Below, one piece after another: positions 17,130 to 24,977 of a stretch of 64,000 nt of DNA (position 1 is the stretch's first letter; each line of letters begins with the position of its first letter). A program made the position numbers and the translations under genes. Location of the stretch: assembly GCA_965249835.1 (NCBI GenBank), contig CBDFMY010000003.1:1612001-1676000 (forward strand). The letters are read 5' to 3'. The notes under the pieces were generated by a model, which saw only the letters and a list, made by a program, of their open reading frames with translations, was not told where the DNA came from and made no database searches. This DNA comes from JAHRAW01 sp965249835. GTDB taxonomy: Bacteria; Pseudomonadota; Gammaproteobacteria; Arenicellales; Poriferihabitantaceae.

Positions 17130-19865
17130 TCATTTCCGGCGTTTGGGTTTTTTCTTCGGCAGCAAGGGCGCGGTGTATTGTTGGTAGAGGTCAAACAGGA
17201 AGGCGACTCGGTCGGCTTCGTTGTTGAATGATGTTTTGCGGTAGGCGCGGTCGACGGCTTTGTCGAGTGCTTGGTGTGCTTTTTGTAACGCCGGCGGCAT
17301 GCTGAGTGGGTCGTAAAGGTCGGCGAGGGTGGAGTCGGGGAATTGTGCGCGGGCGTCCAGCACGGCTTGGGCTTTATTTCCAATGTCGGCGGTTTGTTTT
17401 TCACTGGGATCTTTGGGCCAGGGGAAGTTGTTGTAGACGATGTTTGCCGAATAGCGATAATCACTTTTCAATCTACCGCCAACTGCGCGTATCCATGCCA
17501 TGTGAATTGATGAAGAGATGATGCCGAAGTGAAACAGTTTCGCATTTGGAATAACTTTTATCGCATTACTGCACATTGTTTCCGGGGGTGCGAATCCAAT
17601 TGGAATGAACTTACGCCGTTCGGAAGAAGTTTCGGGAACAACTAAGTATGTGTCGGTCGGAATGCTCTCAACATGAAATCTTGTGGGTGTTTCTGCAAGC
17701 TTTCGTGTTGGAGCACTCTTGCTCGCCAGTCGATAGTTTTTAACTGCTTCAACACGCTCGCAAGCCTTCGGCATTTTTCTCAATTCATTCGGCGGGCAAT
17801 CGCCCAACCATAAGCACCAGCGTTCATATCCATTGATAAACTCATGTGCTCCCAACCAACGACGAAACCACTTTTCAGCCGCCGGTTCAGTTTTTACGAA
17901 TTCGTATTTTTCTTCGGTTGTGAATAAATAATTTCCACCATCTATTGGTTTGTTGCCAATTCTAATGGCGGGCGCATCGCATAGTGATGTTGAGCGACTC
18001 AATATCACCGTGTTTGAAGCGTCGACCAAATAAGGATTGATGTTTTTCGTCGAAATTTCATGGGCGTTTCCTTTTATATGTTGATAGTCAAACAATCTTT
18101 TTTCTTTGTTGTTTTTTCGGTTAAAGCCAACAATGACACAATGAACAGCCGCTTTCCCTCTGGCTTCGTTGCTCCACGAAAATGTGCGATGTGCAAAATT
18201 GATATTAATTCCTTTGGACAACAGCCAGCCCCATAAAACTCCAACTTGCTCTCCCGAACAAATTGAGTTTGTAGAAACAAAAGCGCATCCAATGTGATTG
18301 TTGTTTTCCATATATTGTTCTGCTTTCACATACCATGCAGCAACAAAATCCAATATGCCATAATTTTTAATTCCCGCAAAAACTTTGGCAATATCTTGAC
18401 GCTGATTTGCGTTTAGAAACTTTGATCCAATAAACGGCGGATTCCCCATAATAAAGCTCAGTATTTCCGGCGCAATAACTTCCCGCCAGTCCATCTGCAA
18501 GGCATTGCCATGCACGATGCTGGCGCTGGAGGTCAGCGGGATGCGCGCGAAATACAAGCCGAATTCCTGCGAGACCAGCAGGTTCATTTGGTGGTCCACC
18601 AGCCATAACGCGACTTGCGCGATTTGCGCCGGGAACTCTTCAATTTCTATACCGTAAAATTGATTTACATCCAGCGCGATCATGCTGTGCACATCAAACG
18701 TTTTCATGCCTTTTCTGGAGACGCGCAACACTTCCAATTCCAGCAAGCGCAATTCACGATAGGCGACCACTAAAAAGTTCCCGCAACCGCAAGCCGGGTC
18801 AAGGAATTTCAAGGTGCGCAGTTTTTTATGAAATTCAAATAATTTGTTTCGGTTGTTTTTTACTTTTTCAAACTCGGCTCGCAGGTCGTCCATAAAAAGC
18901 GGGTTGATGAGTTTCAGTATGTTGGTTTCCGAGGTGTAATGCGCGCCGAGGTTGCGCCGCGCTTCTTTGTCCATAATAGATTGGAACAGCGAACCGAAAA
19001 TCGCCGGCGAGATGCGACTCCAATCCAGCGCGCAGCATTGCAACAAGGATTCGCGCATGGCGCGGTCAAACGAAGCCGGGCGCAAACGCTCTTCAAATAA
19101 TTTTCCGTTGACAAAGGGAAATGCGTTGAGTGATTCATCGCGATTGTCCAAACGCTCGGCGGTCGCGGTGTTCAACACATAAAACAGTGTGTCCAGTTGC
19201 GATGCCAAGTCGGCGCCGTCTTCGGCGGTGCGGTCTTCAATGTAATCGTGAAATTGCTGACGCTGAAAGATGCCGGTGTCTTCGGCGAACAGGCAAAACA
19301 ACAGGCGCACCAGATAGATTTCCAGGTCGTGGCCGGCGTAGCCGATGGCGCGCAAGCGGTCGTGCAATTTTCCCATCAACTCGGCGGCTTGGATGTTGAC
19401 CGGGTCTTGCTCTTTTATTTTGTGGGTTTGATAGCCGGCGATGAAGGCGAAGCGGTGGATGTTTTGGTGCAGGTCGGGCAAGGCAAATTCATGCGTGGTG
19501 TCGTCATCAAGGTCATACAACCGAAACCGTGCGAAGTCGGACACTAAAATGAAGCGCGGCAGTTCGCGTTCTTTTAATCCGGGGAAATAATCCAGTGCTT
19601 GTTGATGCGCGCGGTCAAGGTCTTTGCCGCGGGATTTGTGCTCTATGAGTAATACGCCTTTCCACAGCAGGTCGATGAAGCCGTCCTTGCCGTCTATTTT
19701 TTTGGCGAGTTTTTCAAACGAGGCAACGCGGCGGCGCGTTATGCCAAAGAGGTTGAAGAAGTCGTTCCAAAATGATTGTGATTCGGCTTGTTCCGAGCCT
19801 TCGTCTTGCCATTCGTTGGAGAAGGCGAGGGCGCGGGTACGGATTTCGTTCCAACTTAATGGCAT
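17130..19865 (-). CDS. MmeI-like type IIL/IIG restriction-modification enzyme
   Basis: The 911-residue single-chain protein is close in length and layout to MmeI. An N-terminal PD-(D/E)xK nuclease site is visible as D65-x9-E75-x-K77 (in DLLWKGVLLIEHKSRGK). A helical spacer follows. The methyltransferase domain has motif X GAHYTSE (307-313), motif I DPACGCGNF (356-364) and motif IV NPPF (475-478), the form expected for adenine methylation. A target-recognition domain lies at about 620-830. One protein would both methylate and cut, with SAM as cofactor. All key residues are intact, so it is probably active. It ends 28 bp from the convergent DUF2335 gene. Confidence 0.92.
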   Translation of the reverse strand: MPLSWNEIRTRALAFSNEWQDEGSEQAESQSFWNDFFNLFGITRRRVASFEKLAKKIDGKDGFIDLLWKGVLLIEHKSRGKDLDRAHQQALDYFPGLKERELPRFILVSDFARFRLYDLDDDTTHEFALPDLHQNIHRFAFIAGYQTHKIKEQDPVNIQAAELMGKLHDRLRAIGYAGHDLEIYLVRLLFCLFAEDTGIFQRQQFHDYIEDRTAEDGADLASQLDTLFYVLNTATAERLDNRDESLNAFPFVNGKLFEERLRPASFDRAMRESLLQCCALDWSRISPAIFGSLFQSIMDKEARRNLGAHYTSETNILKLINPLFMDDLRAEFEKVKNNRNKLFEFHKKLRTLKFLDPACGCGNFLVVAYRELRLLELEVLRVSRKGMKTFDVHSMIALDVNQFYGIEIEEFPAQIAQVALWLVDHQMNLLVSQEFGLYFARIPLTSSASIVHGNALQMDWREVIAPEILSFIMGNPPFIGSKFLNANQRQDIAKVFAGIKNYGILDFVAAWYVKAEQYMENNNHIGCAFVSTNSICSGEQVGVLWGWLLSKGININFAHRTFSWSNEARGKAAVHCVIVGFNRKNNKEKRLFDYQHIKGNAHEISTKNINPYLVDASNTVILSRSTSLCDAPAIRIGNKPIDGGNYLFTTEEKYEFVKTEPAAEKWFRRWLGAHEFINGYERWCLWLGDCPPNELRKMPKACERVEAVKNYRLASKSAPTRKLAETPTRFHVESIPTDTYLVVPETSSERRKFIPIGFAPPETMCSNAIKVIPNAKLFHFGIISSSIHMAWIRAVGGRLKSDYRYSANIVYNNFPWPKDPSEKQTADIGNKAQAVLDARAQFPDSTLADLYDPLSMPPALQKAHQALDKAVDRAYRKTSFNNEADRVAFLFDLYQQYTAPLLPKKKPKRRK

Positions 19866-19894
19866 TGCGCTTGTCTTTTCATTGTCATGCAGTA

Positions 19895-20025
19895 TTGCGC
19901 TTGTCTTTTCGTCGCCATGCGGTGTTGCGCTTCGTCGCTCGGTCAGTCACATACTTAATGTATGCTCCCTCGCTCCTCGCGCGCCTTGCCTGACAACGAA
20001 AATACGGCGCGCAATTTTGTATTTG
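19895..20025 (+). repeat. Dispersed repeat B, copy 1
   Basis: The unit starts with TTGCGCTTGTCTTTTCGTCG at 19895 and includes a block with ACATACTTAATGTATG, then the segment CCTCGCTCCTCGCGCGCCTT and ends with ACGGCGCGCAATTTTG. Other copies lie at 20392-20500 (inverted), 24318-24455 (same strand) and 32726-32927 (inverted and interrupted by repeat C). Confidence 0.8.
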
Positions 20026-20260
20026 TCTTTTCATCGCTTGCGCTTGTCTTTTGATTGTCATGGTTTAGTAGTGTTGCGTTTGATTGTTATTTTTGGGAGG
20101 GCATCATAGCGGGATGGCAGGGATTATGACAAGGGGATGACAAATTGAGAATAAGGAGTCCGGCAAAGCCGGACACAAACCGGCGGCTTCGCCGCCGAAA
20201 TAAGGAGTTCGGCTCCGCCGAACGGTTTAACAACTGGATTGCCCGGAACAAGCCGGGCAA

Positions 20261-20391
20261 TGACAAATGATAGGTAATGGTGAACCGAGAGGACAAAGGC
20301 GCGTTGAGAAGCCAATGGCACATTGAGAATAAAAAGCCCGGTTTGACCGGACTCATTAATTACGAACAAACATTGCGCGCCGTTTATGTTT
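20261..20391 (+). repeat. Dispersed repeat A, copy 1
   Basis: The unit begins TGACAAATGATAGGTAATGG and includes GAGAGGACAAAGGCGCGTTG, then CCCGGTTTGACCGGACTCAT and ends ACAAACATTGCGCGCC. Copies are at 22826-23025 (split by repeat C), 23104-23226 and 32922-33000. Degraded inverted relatives lie near 12805-12860, 22434-22500 and 24520-24595. Confidence 0.8.
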
Positions 20392-20500
20392 CGTCAAGCA
20401 AGGCGCGCGAGGAGCGAGGGAGTGAGCAATACATTAAGTATGTGAGCGACCGAGCGACGAAGCGCAACACAGCATGGCGGAAAATAGGCAAGCGCAATCT
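20392..20500 (-). repeat. Dispersed repeat B, copy 2 (inverted)
   Basis: This is the reverse complement of the 19895-20025 unit, including AAGGCGCGCGAGGAGCGAGG and ACATTAAGTATGTGAGCGAC. It ends against the xseA stop region. The motif equivalent to TTTTCGTCGCCATGC is degraded here (GCATGGCGGAAAATA). Confidence 0.75.
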
Positions 20501-21828
20501 TATTCCACTACTCGATCAACCACACATAAAAATTTCCCGTGGGCTACGCTGGCGGTGAGGGTTTCGCCTGGTTTGGTTTTGTCGGCATTAAATACGACTT
20601 GTTGGTTTTCTTTTTGCAGAATTGCGTAGCCGCGTTCGAGGGTGCGTTTCGGGTTCATTAGATCAAGGTTGTTGGCGAGGTGTTCAATGGTTTGCGTGGC
20701 GGTATGGAGACCGTTGGTGGCAATGCCGATTAGTTGTCGGCTCATGCCGCGAACGCGCCTCACATGGTGCGCAAGTCGTTGTAGCGGCGAATGATAACGA
20801 AGTTCGGCGATTGGTTTTTGCATGCGTAATTGTTGTTGGTCGAGATGACGCAAGACCAAATGACCGAGCGTTTCCGTCAGCGCAGTATGCGTTTGGCGCG
20901 CCGCGTTAATACGATGCATCGGATGCGCAAGCCGTGCGCTGGCATAATCATGTCGTTGCGACATGTGATCGATGATGCGCTGGGTGATTTGTTGCATCTC
21001 GTTGATGTTTTGATTAATCTTTTGGTGCAATTGCGAAATTTCGGGCGCGACCATTTCCGCCGCGGCAGTGGGTGTCGGCGCACGCACATCGGCGACCAGA
21101 TCGGCAATGGTGAAATCAATTTCATGCCCGACCGCGCTGACCACCGGAAGTTTGGACGCAAAAATTGCACGCGCTACGCTTTCGTCATTGAAAGATTTTA
21201 AATCTTCCGGCGATCCGCCGCCGCGCGAGAGAATCAGCAAATCCACTTCGCGCCGCTGGTTGGCGAGGGCGAGCATGTCGATGATACCGGGCACGGCGTT
21301 GATGCCTTGCACCGCCGTGGGATACACGATCAGTCGCGCCAGCGGATAACGTCGCTCCATGGTTACGCGAATGTCGTGCAGCGCGGCACCGCTGTCGGAA
21401 CTGATGATACCGATGACTTTCGGATACTTCGGCAAAAGTTGTTTGTGTTGGTCGTCGAATAAACCTTCCGCCGACAGTTTTCGTTTTAGTTGTTCGAATT
21501 CCCGCCGCAACGCGCCTTCGCCGGCGTCCTCAAGATAGTCAACGATTAATTGCATGTCGCCGCGCGATTCATAAACCGACAGACGTCCGCGCACCAGTGC
21601 TTGCATTCCTTCGGCCGGTGCGGTGATTGATTGATGTTGCCGGCGATTTTTGAACAATGCGCAGCGGATTAATGCGTCTCCTTCCTTGAGCGAGAAATAT
21701 TTGTGTCCGGAAGCCGGTTGCCCGAGGCTGGAGATCTCTCCTTCCACCCAAATTTCGCGATAGTTGTCTTCCAGCAGCGCACGGATTTCGCCGACCAGAG
21801 TTTTTACTGAGTAGATGTGTTTATTCAT
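20500..21828 (-). CDS. xseA: Exodeoxyribonuclease VII large subunit
   Basis: The 442-residue protein has the N-terminal OB-fold ('IWVEGEISSLGQPASGHKYF'), then the catalytic exonuclease VII domain with 'YPKVIGIISSDSGAALHDI', 'SRGGGSPEDL' and 'SAVGHEIDFTIADLVAD', and a coiled-coil C-terminal arm. With XseB it degrades single-stranded DNA. xseB is not in the window. The start is the ATG at 21826-21828 (MNKHIYSVKTL); the open frame extends 14 codons upstream without similarity. Confidence 0.95.
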   Translation of the reverse strand: MNKHIYSVKTLVGEIRALLEDNYREIWVEGEISSLGQPASGHKYFSLKEGDALIRCALFKNRRQHQSITAPAEGMQALVRGRLSVYESRGDMQLIVDYLEDAGEGALRREFEQLKRKLSAEGLFDDQHKQLLPKYPKVIGIISSDSGAALHDIRVTMERRYPLARLIVYPTAVQGINAVPGIIDMLALANQRREVDLLILSRGGGSPEDLKSFNDESVARAIFASKLPVVSAVGHEIDFTIADLVADVRAPTPTAAAEMVAPEISQLHQKINQNINEMQQITQRIIDHMSQRHDYASARLAHPMHRINAARQTHTALTETLGHLVLRHLDQQQLRMQKPIAELRYHSPLQRLAHHVRRVRGMSRQLIGIATNGLHTATQTIEHLANNLDLMNPKRTLERGYAILQKENQQVVFNADKTKPGETLTASVAHGKFLCVVDRVVE

Positions 21829-21847
21829 TTCTGCTGCCACTTTTATG

Positions 21848-22279
21848 CTAACGCGCCGCATTGCGCGCACTGTCCGGCAACCAAGTGGCGATTTCCGGAA
21901 AAGCGATCAGGATGCCAACCATGACCACCATCAACAAAAACATCGGCAATGCGGTGCGCGCCACATAACCGATTTCCTGTTTGGCGATGCCTTGCATGAC
22001 GAACAGGTTGAAGCCGATGGGTGGCGTGATTTGCGCCATCTCCACAACCACCACGATGAAAATGCCGAACCAGATGATGTCGATTCCGGCTTGACGAACC
22101 ATCGGTTCGACCACCGCCATGGTCAGCACCACGGCCGAGATGCCGTCGAGGAAACAACCGATGATGATATAGAAGCCCATCAACGCGAGCAACAAACCGA
22201 CTTGCGATAAGCCCAACGCGGCGATCCATTCGGCAAGCGCGCCACAGAGGTGGTAAATGCGAGATGGGTAGTTTTTCAT
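21848..22279 (-). pseudogene. TRAP transporter large permease (DctM), C-terminal remnant
   Basis: About 140 codons remain of a protein that is normally near 430 residues. The visible part is the DctM C-terminus: 'MGFYIIIGCFLDGISAVVLT', 'EMAQITPPIGFNLFVMQGIA' and a final membrane helix ending 'WLPDSARNAAR'. The similarity stops near 22255, and upstream there is only repeat-filled non-coding DNA with a copy of the TTTTCGTCGCCATGC motif at 22285-22305. The small permease gene (dctQ) and the first two thirds of dctM are missing. The solute-binding protein gene survives upstream at 23270-24247. Confidence 0.85.
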
Positions 22280-22516
22280 TTGTGCTTGTCTTTTCGTCGC
22301 CATGCGGTGCGCAACGTTTGTCTGGATTATAAGGAGTTCGGCTACGTCGAACGGTTTAATAACTGGATTGCCCGGCCAATGATAATAAGAGCCGGGCAAT
22401 TGTATGTGTTCACTATTTCGCTGACGGTTTTTCTCGGTTACTTTTGGCGTCTCAAAGAAAGTCACACTTTGCGATTCACATTGTCTCCCCAACCCGTCAT
22501 TCTCGCCGGCAGGCGG

Positions 22517-22600
22517 AAAAAATCGCCGGGAGCGCCATGAATCGACTGGGCGCGAGCGAAGCGAGCCCGAAGGGCGCGTATCAGGGATGATACGCGCAAA
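22517..22600 (+). repeat. Mobile-like repeat C, copy 1
   Basis: The unit begins with an A run then TCGCCGGGAGCGCCATGAAT and ends with a perfect 10-bp hairpin, GCGCGTATCA-GGGA-TGATACGCGC, followed by AAA. A second internal inverted repeat joins GGGCGCGAGCG and the GAAGGGCGCG region. Copies are at 22892-22975 and, inverted, at 32740-32823. Confidence 0.85.
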
Positions 22601-22609
22601 TCCAGTCTG

Positions 22610-22690
22610 TTGTTCTCGCCAAAAGCGAGAACCCAGAACTAAAAAACGATGAGAGTAACTAATACCGTCATAATCCAAACCACATCCCCA
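22610..22690 (+). repeat. Dispersed repeat D, copy 1
   Basis: The unit includes GTTCTCGCCAAAAGCGAGAA (a small hairpin), ACCCAGAACTAAAAAACGAT, GAGAGTAACTAATACCGTCA and CCAAACCACATCCCCA. It is nearly identical to 24607-24686. A short piece is also seen near 13008. Confidence 0.8.
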
Positions 22691-22825
22691 GACCGTGATT
22701 CCTTTTGAGAAGACAAAAGCACACGAAAAAAACTTGGTATGCCGAACTATTAGTATCATTACGCAAGCGTGACGCACCGGGCGGCTTGCGCCGCCGCTTT
22801 AGGATCCCCGCCTGCCGGCGAGGAT

Positions 22826-23025
22826 GACGAATGGGGGGTAACAGTGAATCGAGAGGACAAAAGCGCGTTGAGAAGCCAAAAGCACATTGAGAAAAAATCG
22901 CCGGGAGCGCCATGAATCGACTGGGCGCGAGCGAAGCGAGCCCGAAGGGCGCGTATCAGGGATGATACGCGCAAAAAAGCCCGGTTTGACCGGACTCATT
23001 AATTACCAACAAACATTGCGCGCCG
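22826..23025 (+). repeat. Dispersed repeat A, copy 2, interrupted by repeat C
   Basis: The left part (22826-22891) matches repeat A up to CACATTGAGAA, and the right part (22976-23025) resumes with AAGCCCGGTTTGACCGGACT. In copy 1 these parts are directly joined. The 84-bp intervening piece is repeat C copy 2. Confidence 0.85.
22892..22975 (+). repeat. Mobile-like repeat C, copy 2, inside repeat A
   Basis: The sequence is the same as copy 1 at 22517-22600 over almost its whole length. It sits in an A run within repeat A, with AAAA on both sides, which fits insertion at a short A/T tract. Confidence 0.85.
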
Positions 23026-23103
23026 GCTTTGTTTATTCAACTAGATTCCCGCTTGCAGCGAGAAAGAAAAAAAACTGACAGCAAAATAGTGAACACATAC
23101 AGC

Positions 23104-23226
23104 AATGACGAATGATAGGTAATAGTGAACCGAGAGGACAAAGGCGCGTTGAGACGCCAATGGCACATTGAGAATAAGAAGCCTGGTTTGACCGGACTCA
23201 TTAATTACGAACAAACATTGCGCGCA
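23104..23226 (+). repeat. Dispersed repeat A, copy 3
   Basis: An uninterrupted copy: TGACGAATGATAGGTAATAG, then GAGAGGACAAAGGCGCGTTG and ACCGGACTCATTAATTACGA, ending AACATTGCGCGCAGC. It lies just downstream of the dctP stop. Confidence 0.8.
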
Positions 23227-23269
23227 GCACGGCGGAAAATAAGCAAGCGCAATGATGCGGGAATAACAA

Positions 23270-24247
23270 TCACTCCATAAACCCATCAACAATAGTGCGC
23301 CCATCCGTGCCGGCTTTTTGCAGCCACTCGTCGGTCATCTGTGCGCCGATGGATTTGAGTTCGCCAATCAGTTGCGCACCAGCGGGTTGCACGGTCATGC
23401 CGTTTGCTTCCAATTGCGTGACATACCAGTCGGCCAACTGCTGGGAGCGCGCGGTGCCGGCGGCTTGCGCCATCATCGCTATGCCCTTGACGATGTTGCG
23501 GGTCTGCGGGTCGAGGTCATCCCACGCTTGCTTGTTGGCGAACACGGTGTTGCGCGGCATCCATGAATTGACTTCGTAATAGTGACTCAAACTTTCCCAC
23601 ACCTTGCGGTCGTAGCCGGTGGTGGCGGATGACACGAAAGTTTCGACCACGCCGGTGGCGAGTGCTTGAGACAATTCCGCCGCCTCAATTTGCACCGATT
23701 GCATTCCCATCAACTCGGCGAGGCGCGCCGTGGAGTTGTTATAGGAACGAAACTTGAGCCCCTTGGTGTCGGCGGTGGAATTGACCGCCTGATTGAAATA
23801 AAAACCCTGGGGCGGCCACGGCACGGAGTAGAGCAACACCAAATCCTGCTTCTGCAAAATCTCTTCAATTTTTGGACGCGCCGCTTGCCAAAGTTTTTCC
23901 GACTGGTCGTAAGAGGTGGCGAGGAACGGCACCGAGTCGTAACCAAACAAGATGTTTTCGTTTTGATGCGCCGACAACAAACGCTCGCCAATCGGCACCT
24001 GATTGGTTTGCACGGCGCGCTTAATTTCGGAGCCTTTGAAAAGCGAGCCGCCACCATGCACGATGATGTCCAGTTTGCCGCCGGTCGCAATCCGCACCGC
24101 CTCGGCAAAGGTTTTGCCGTTTTGCGTGTGGAAGTTGCTGTCGGAATACGCCATTGGCATATCCCATTTTTGCGCCAGCGCGAAAGTTGGCATTAGCGTG
24201 GTGAGTAACACCGCGGCGGACAGGGCATGCAATATTTTTTTCAACAT
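23270..24247 (-). CDS. TRAP transporter solute-binding protein, DctP family
   Basis: The 325-residue protein starts at the ATG at 24245-24247 with a signal peptide (MLKKILHALSAAVLL..., cleavage near ALA-Q). The DctP fold is seen in 'FHTQNGKTFAEAVRIATGGK', 'KGLKFRSYNNSTARLAELMG' (with the conserved Arg that binds the substrate carboxylate) and 'GVVETFVSSATTGYDRKVWE'. It would bind a carboxylate solute in the periplasm and deliver it to DctQM. Its permease partner is destroyed downstream, so it may be orphaned. A longer start at 24319 adds a leader with no signal features. Confidence 0.92.
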   Translation of the reverse strand: MLKKILHALSAAVLLTTLMPTFALAQKWDMPMAYSDSNFHTQNGKTFAEAVRIATGGKLDIIVHGGGSLFKGSEIKRAVQTNQVPIGERLLSAHQNENILFGYDSVPFLATSYDQSEKLWQAARPKIEEILQKQDLVLLYSVPWPPQGFYFNQAVNSTADTKGLKFRSYNNSTARLAELMGMQSVQIEAAELSQALATGVVETFVSSATTGYDRKVWESLSHYYEVNSWMPRNTVFANKQAWDDLDPQTRNIVKGIAMMAQAAGTARSQQLADWYVTQLEANGMTVQPAGAQLIGELKSIGAQMTDEWLQKAGTDGRTIVDGFME

Positions 24248-24317
24248 TGGGTTTACCTTCGGGTTTTGTGAGTTATGTGTTGATAGTAGGGTTACATAAT
24301 CACCTTTGCGATGCAAC

Positions 24318-24455
24318 ATTGTGCTTGTCTTTTCGTCGCCATGCTTCGTTGCGCATCGTCGCTCGGTCGCTCACATACTTGATGTATTGCTCACTCCCTC
24401 GCTCCTCGCGCGCCTTGCCTGACAACGAAAATACGGCGCACAATTTTGAGTTTGT
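24318..24455 (+). repeat. Dispersed repeat B, copy 3
   Basis: Same orientation as copy 1. It includes the 15-mer TTTTCGTCGCCATGC, CATACTTGATGTATTGCTCA, CTCCTCGCGCGCCTTGCCTG and ACGGCGCACAATTTTGAG. It abuts the next 15-mer copy at 24451-24471. Confidence 0.78.
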
Positions 24456-24606
24456 CTTTTCGTCGCCATGCTACGCGTAATGTTTGTCTGAATTGTCCGA
24501 CTGCGCTGGGCTTTTTATTCTCGTTTGCTTTTGGCGTCTCAAAGAAAGTCACACTTTGCGATTTACCGTTGCCCTCCCAACCCGTTATCCTCGCCGGCAG
24601 GCAAGT

Positions 24607-24686
24607 TGTTCTCGCCAAAGGCGAGAACCCAGAACTAAAAAACGATGAGAGTAACTAATACCGTCATTATCCAAACCACATCCCCA
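24607..24686 (+). repeat. Dispersed repeat D, copy 2
   Basis: Nearly identical to 22610-22690, from GTTCTCGCCAAAGGCGAGAA to CCAAACCACATCCCCA. The sequences diverge sharply after that point. Confidence 0.8.
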
Positions 24687-24717
24687 ATGGTGGGTTTTTG
24701 AATAATGTCGTGGCTTG

Positions 24718-24800
24718 CTTCTCAAAAAACAGTATTTTTGAGAAGATAAAGGTGAAAATGCACCCTAACTTCTCAAAACTTGTCTTTTTTGAGAAGTTAG
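24718..24800. repeat. Two adjacent hairpins with CTTCTCAAAA stems
   Basis: The first palindrome (24718-24745) pairs CTTCTCAAAAA with TTTTTGAGAAG around a short loop. The second (24765-24800) pairs CTAACTTCTCAAAA with TTTTGAGAAGTTAG around a loop of about 8 bases. They share the CTTCTCAAAA core, so they could be a duplicated binding site, a bidirectional terminator, or the ends of a small element. The core also occurs in the repeats near 22702 and 32685. Confidence 0.6.
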
Positions 24801-24977
24801 CGAAAAAACAGACAAGCCGTATGTGGACGGCAACGCGACGACGCGCAACAGGCAAGCAAAAGGAGTCCGGCTAATCAGCCCCATTATTCCGGGCATCCGA
24901 TTGTTTGGGCGGCTGCTTTTTATGCTACAATCGCGCCCCAATATTCAGTAGCACTCTCAACGGAGTAAAAATCGGCA

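Larger units (their letters stand above)
19866..20499. repeat. Repeat-rich non-coding region between the MmeI-like gene and xseA
   Basis: No gene is seen. Repeat B lies at 19895-20025 and again inverted at 20392-20500, so the two form a large inverted pair. Between them are short hairpins: GTCCGGC/GCCGGAC near 20158-20176, CCGGCGGCTTCGCCGCCG near 20181-20198, and GTTCGGC/GCCGAAC near 20206-20223. Repeat A copy 1 follows (20261-20391). The pattern suggests accumulation of mobile or recombining repeats in a non-essential gap. Confidence 0.75.
22280..23269. repeat. Repeat-rich non-coding block replacing dctQ and the dctM 5' end
   Basis: This stretch of almost 1 kb has no credible gene. From left to right it holds the 15-mer motif (22285-22305), a copy of the GGAGTTCGGC...GCCGAACGG plus CTGGATTGCCCGG unit (22330-22400, related to 20202-20275), TTCACTATTTCGCTGACGG (22409-22427), a degraded repeat A (22434-22500), repeat C copy 1 (22517-22600), repeat D copy 1 (22610-22690), repeat A copy 2 split by repeat C copy 2 (22826-23025) and repeat A copy 3 (23104-23226). 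Confidence 0.8.
24248..24977. repeat. Repeat-rich intergenic region between dctP and rpsP
   Basis: It holds repeat B copy 3 (24318-24455), a further TTTTCGTCGCCATGC motif (24451-24471), a degraded inverted repeat A (about 24520-24595), repeat D copy 2 (24607-24686) and two adjacent hairpins with CTTCTCAAAA stems (24718-24745 and 24765-24800). The last part (about 24900-24977) should contain the rpsP operon promoter. A GGAG ribosome-binding sequence lies at 24961-24964, rather far (13 bp) from the rpsP ATG. Confidence 0.7.

Noticed and set aside
19866..20499. Possible CRISPR array or tRNA cluster in the repeat-rich gap.
   Set aside because: Repeats are few, not evenly spaced and differ in orientation. 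No cloverleaf or conserved T-loop sequence was found.
22280..22777. N-terminal extension of the DctM fragment to a 309-codon frame.
   Set aside because: The extra part reads through repeats A, C and D and has no transporter similarity. The true remnant begins near 22279.
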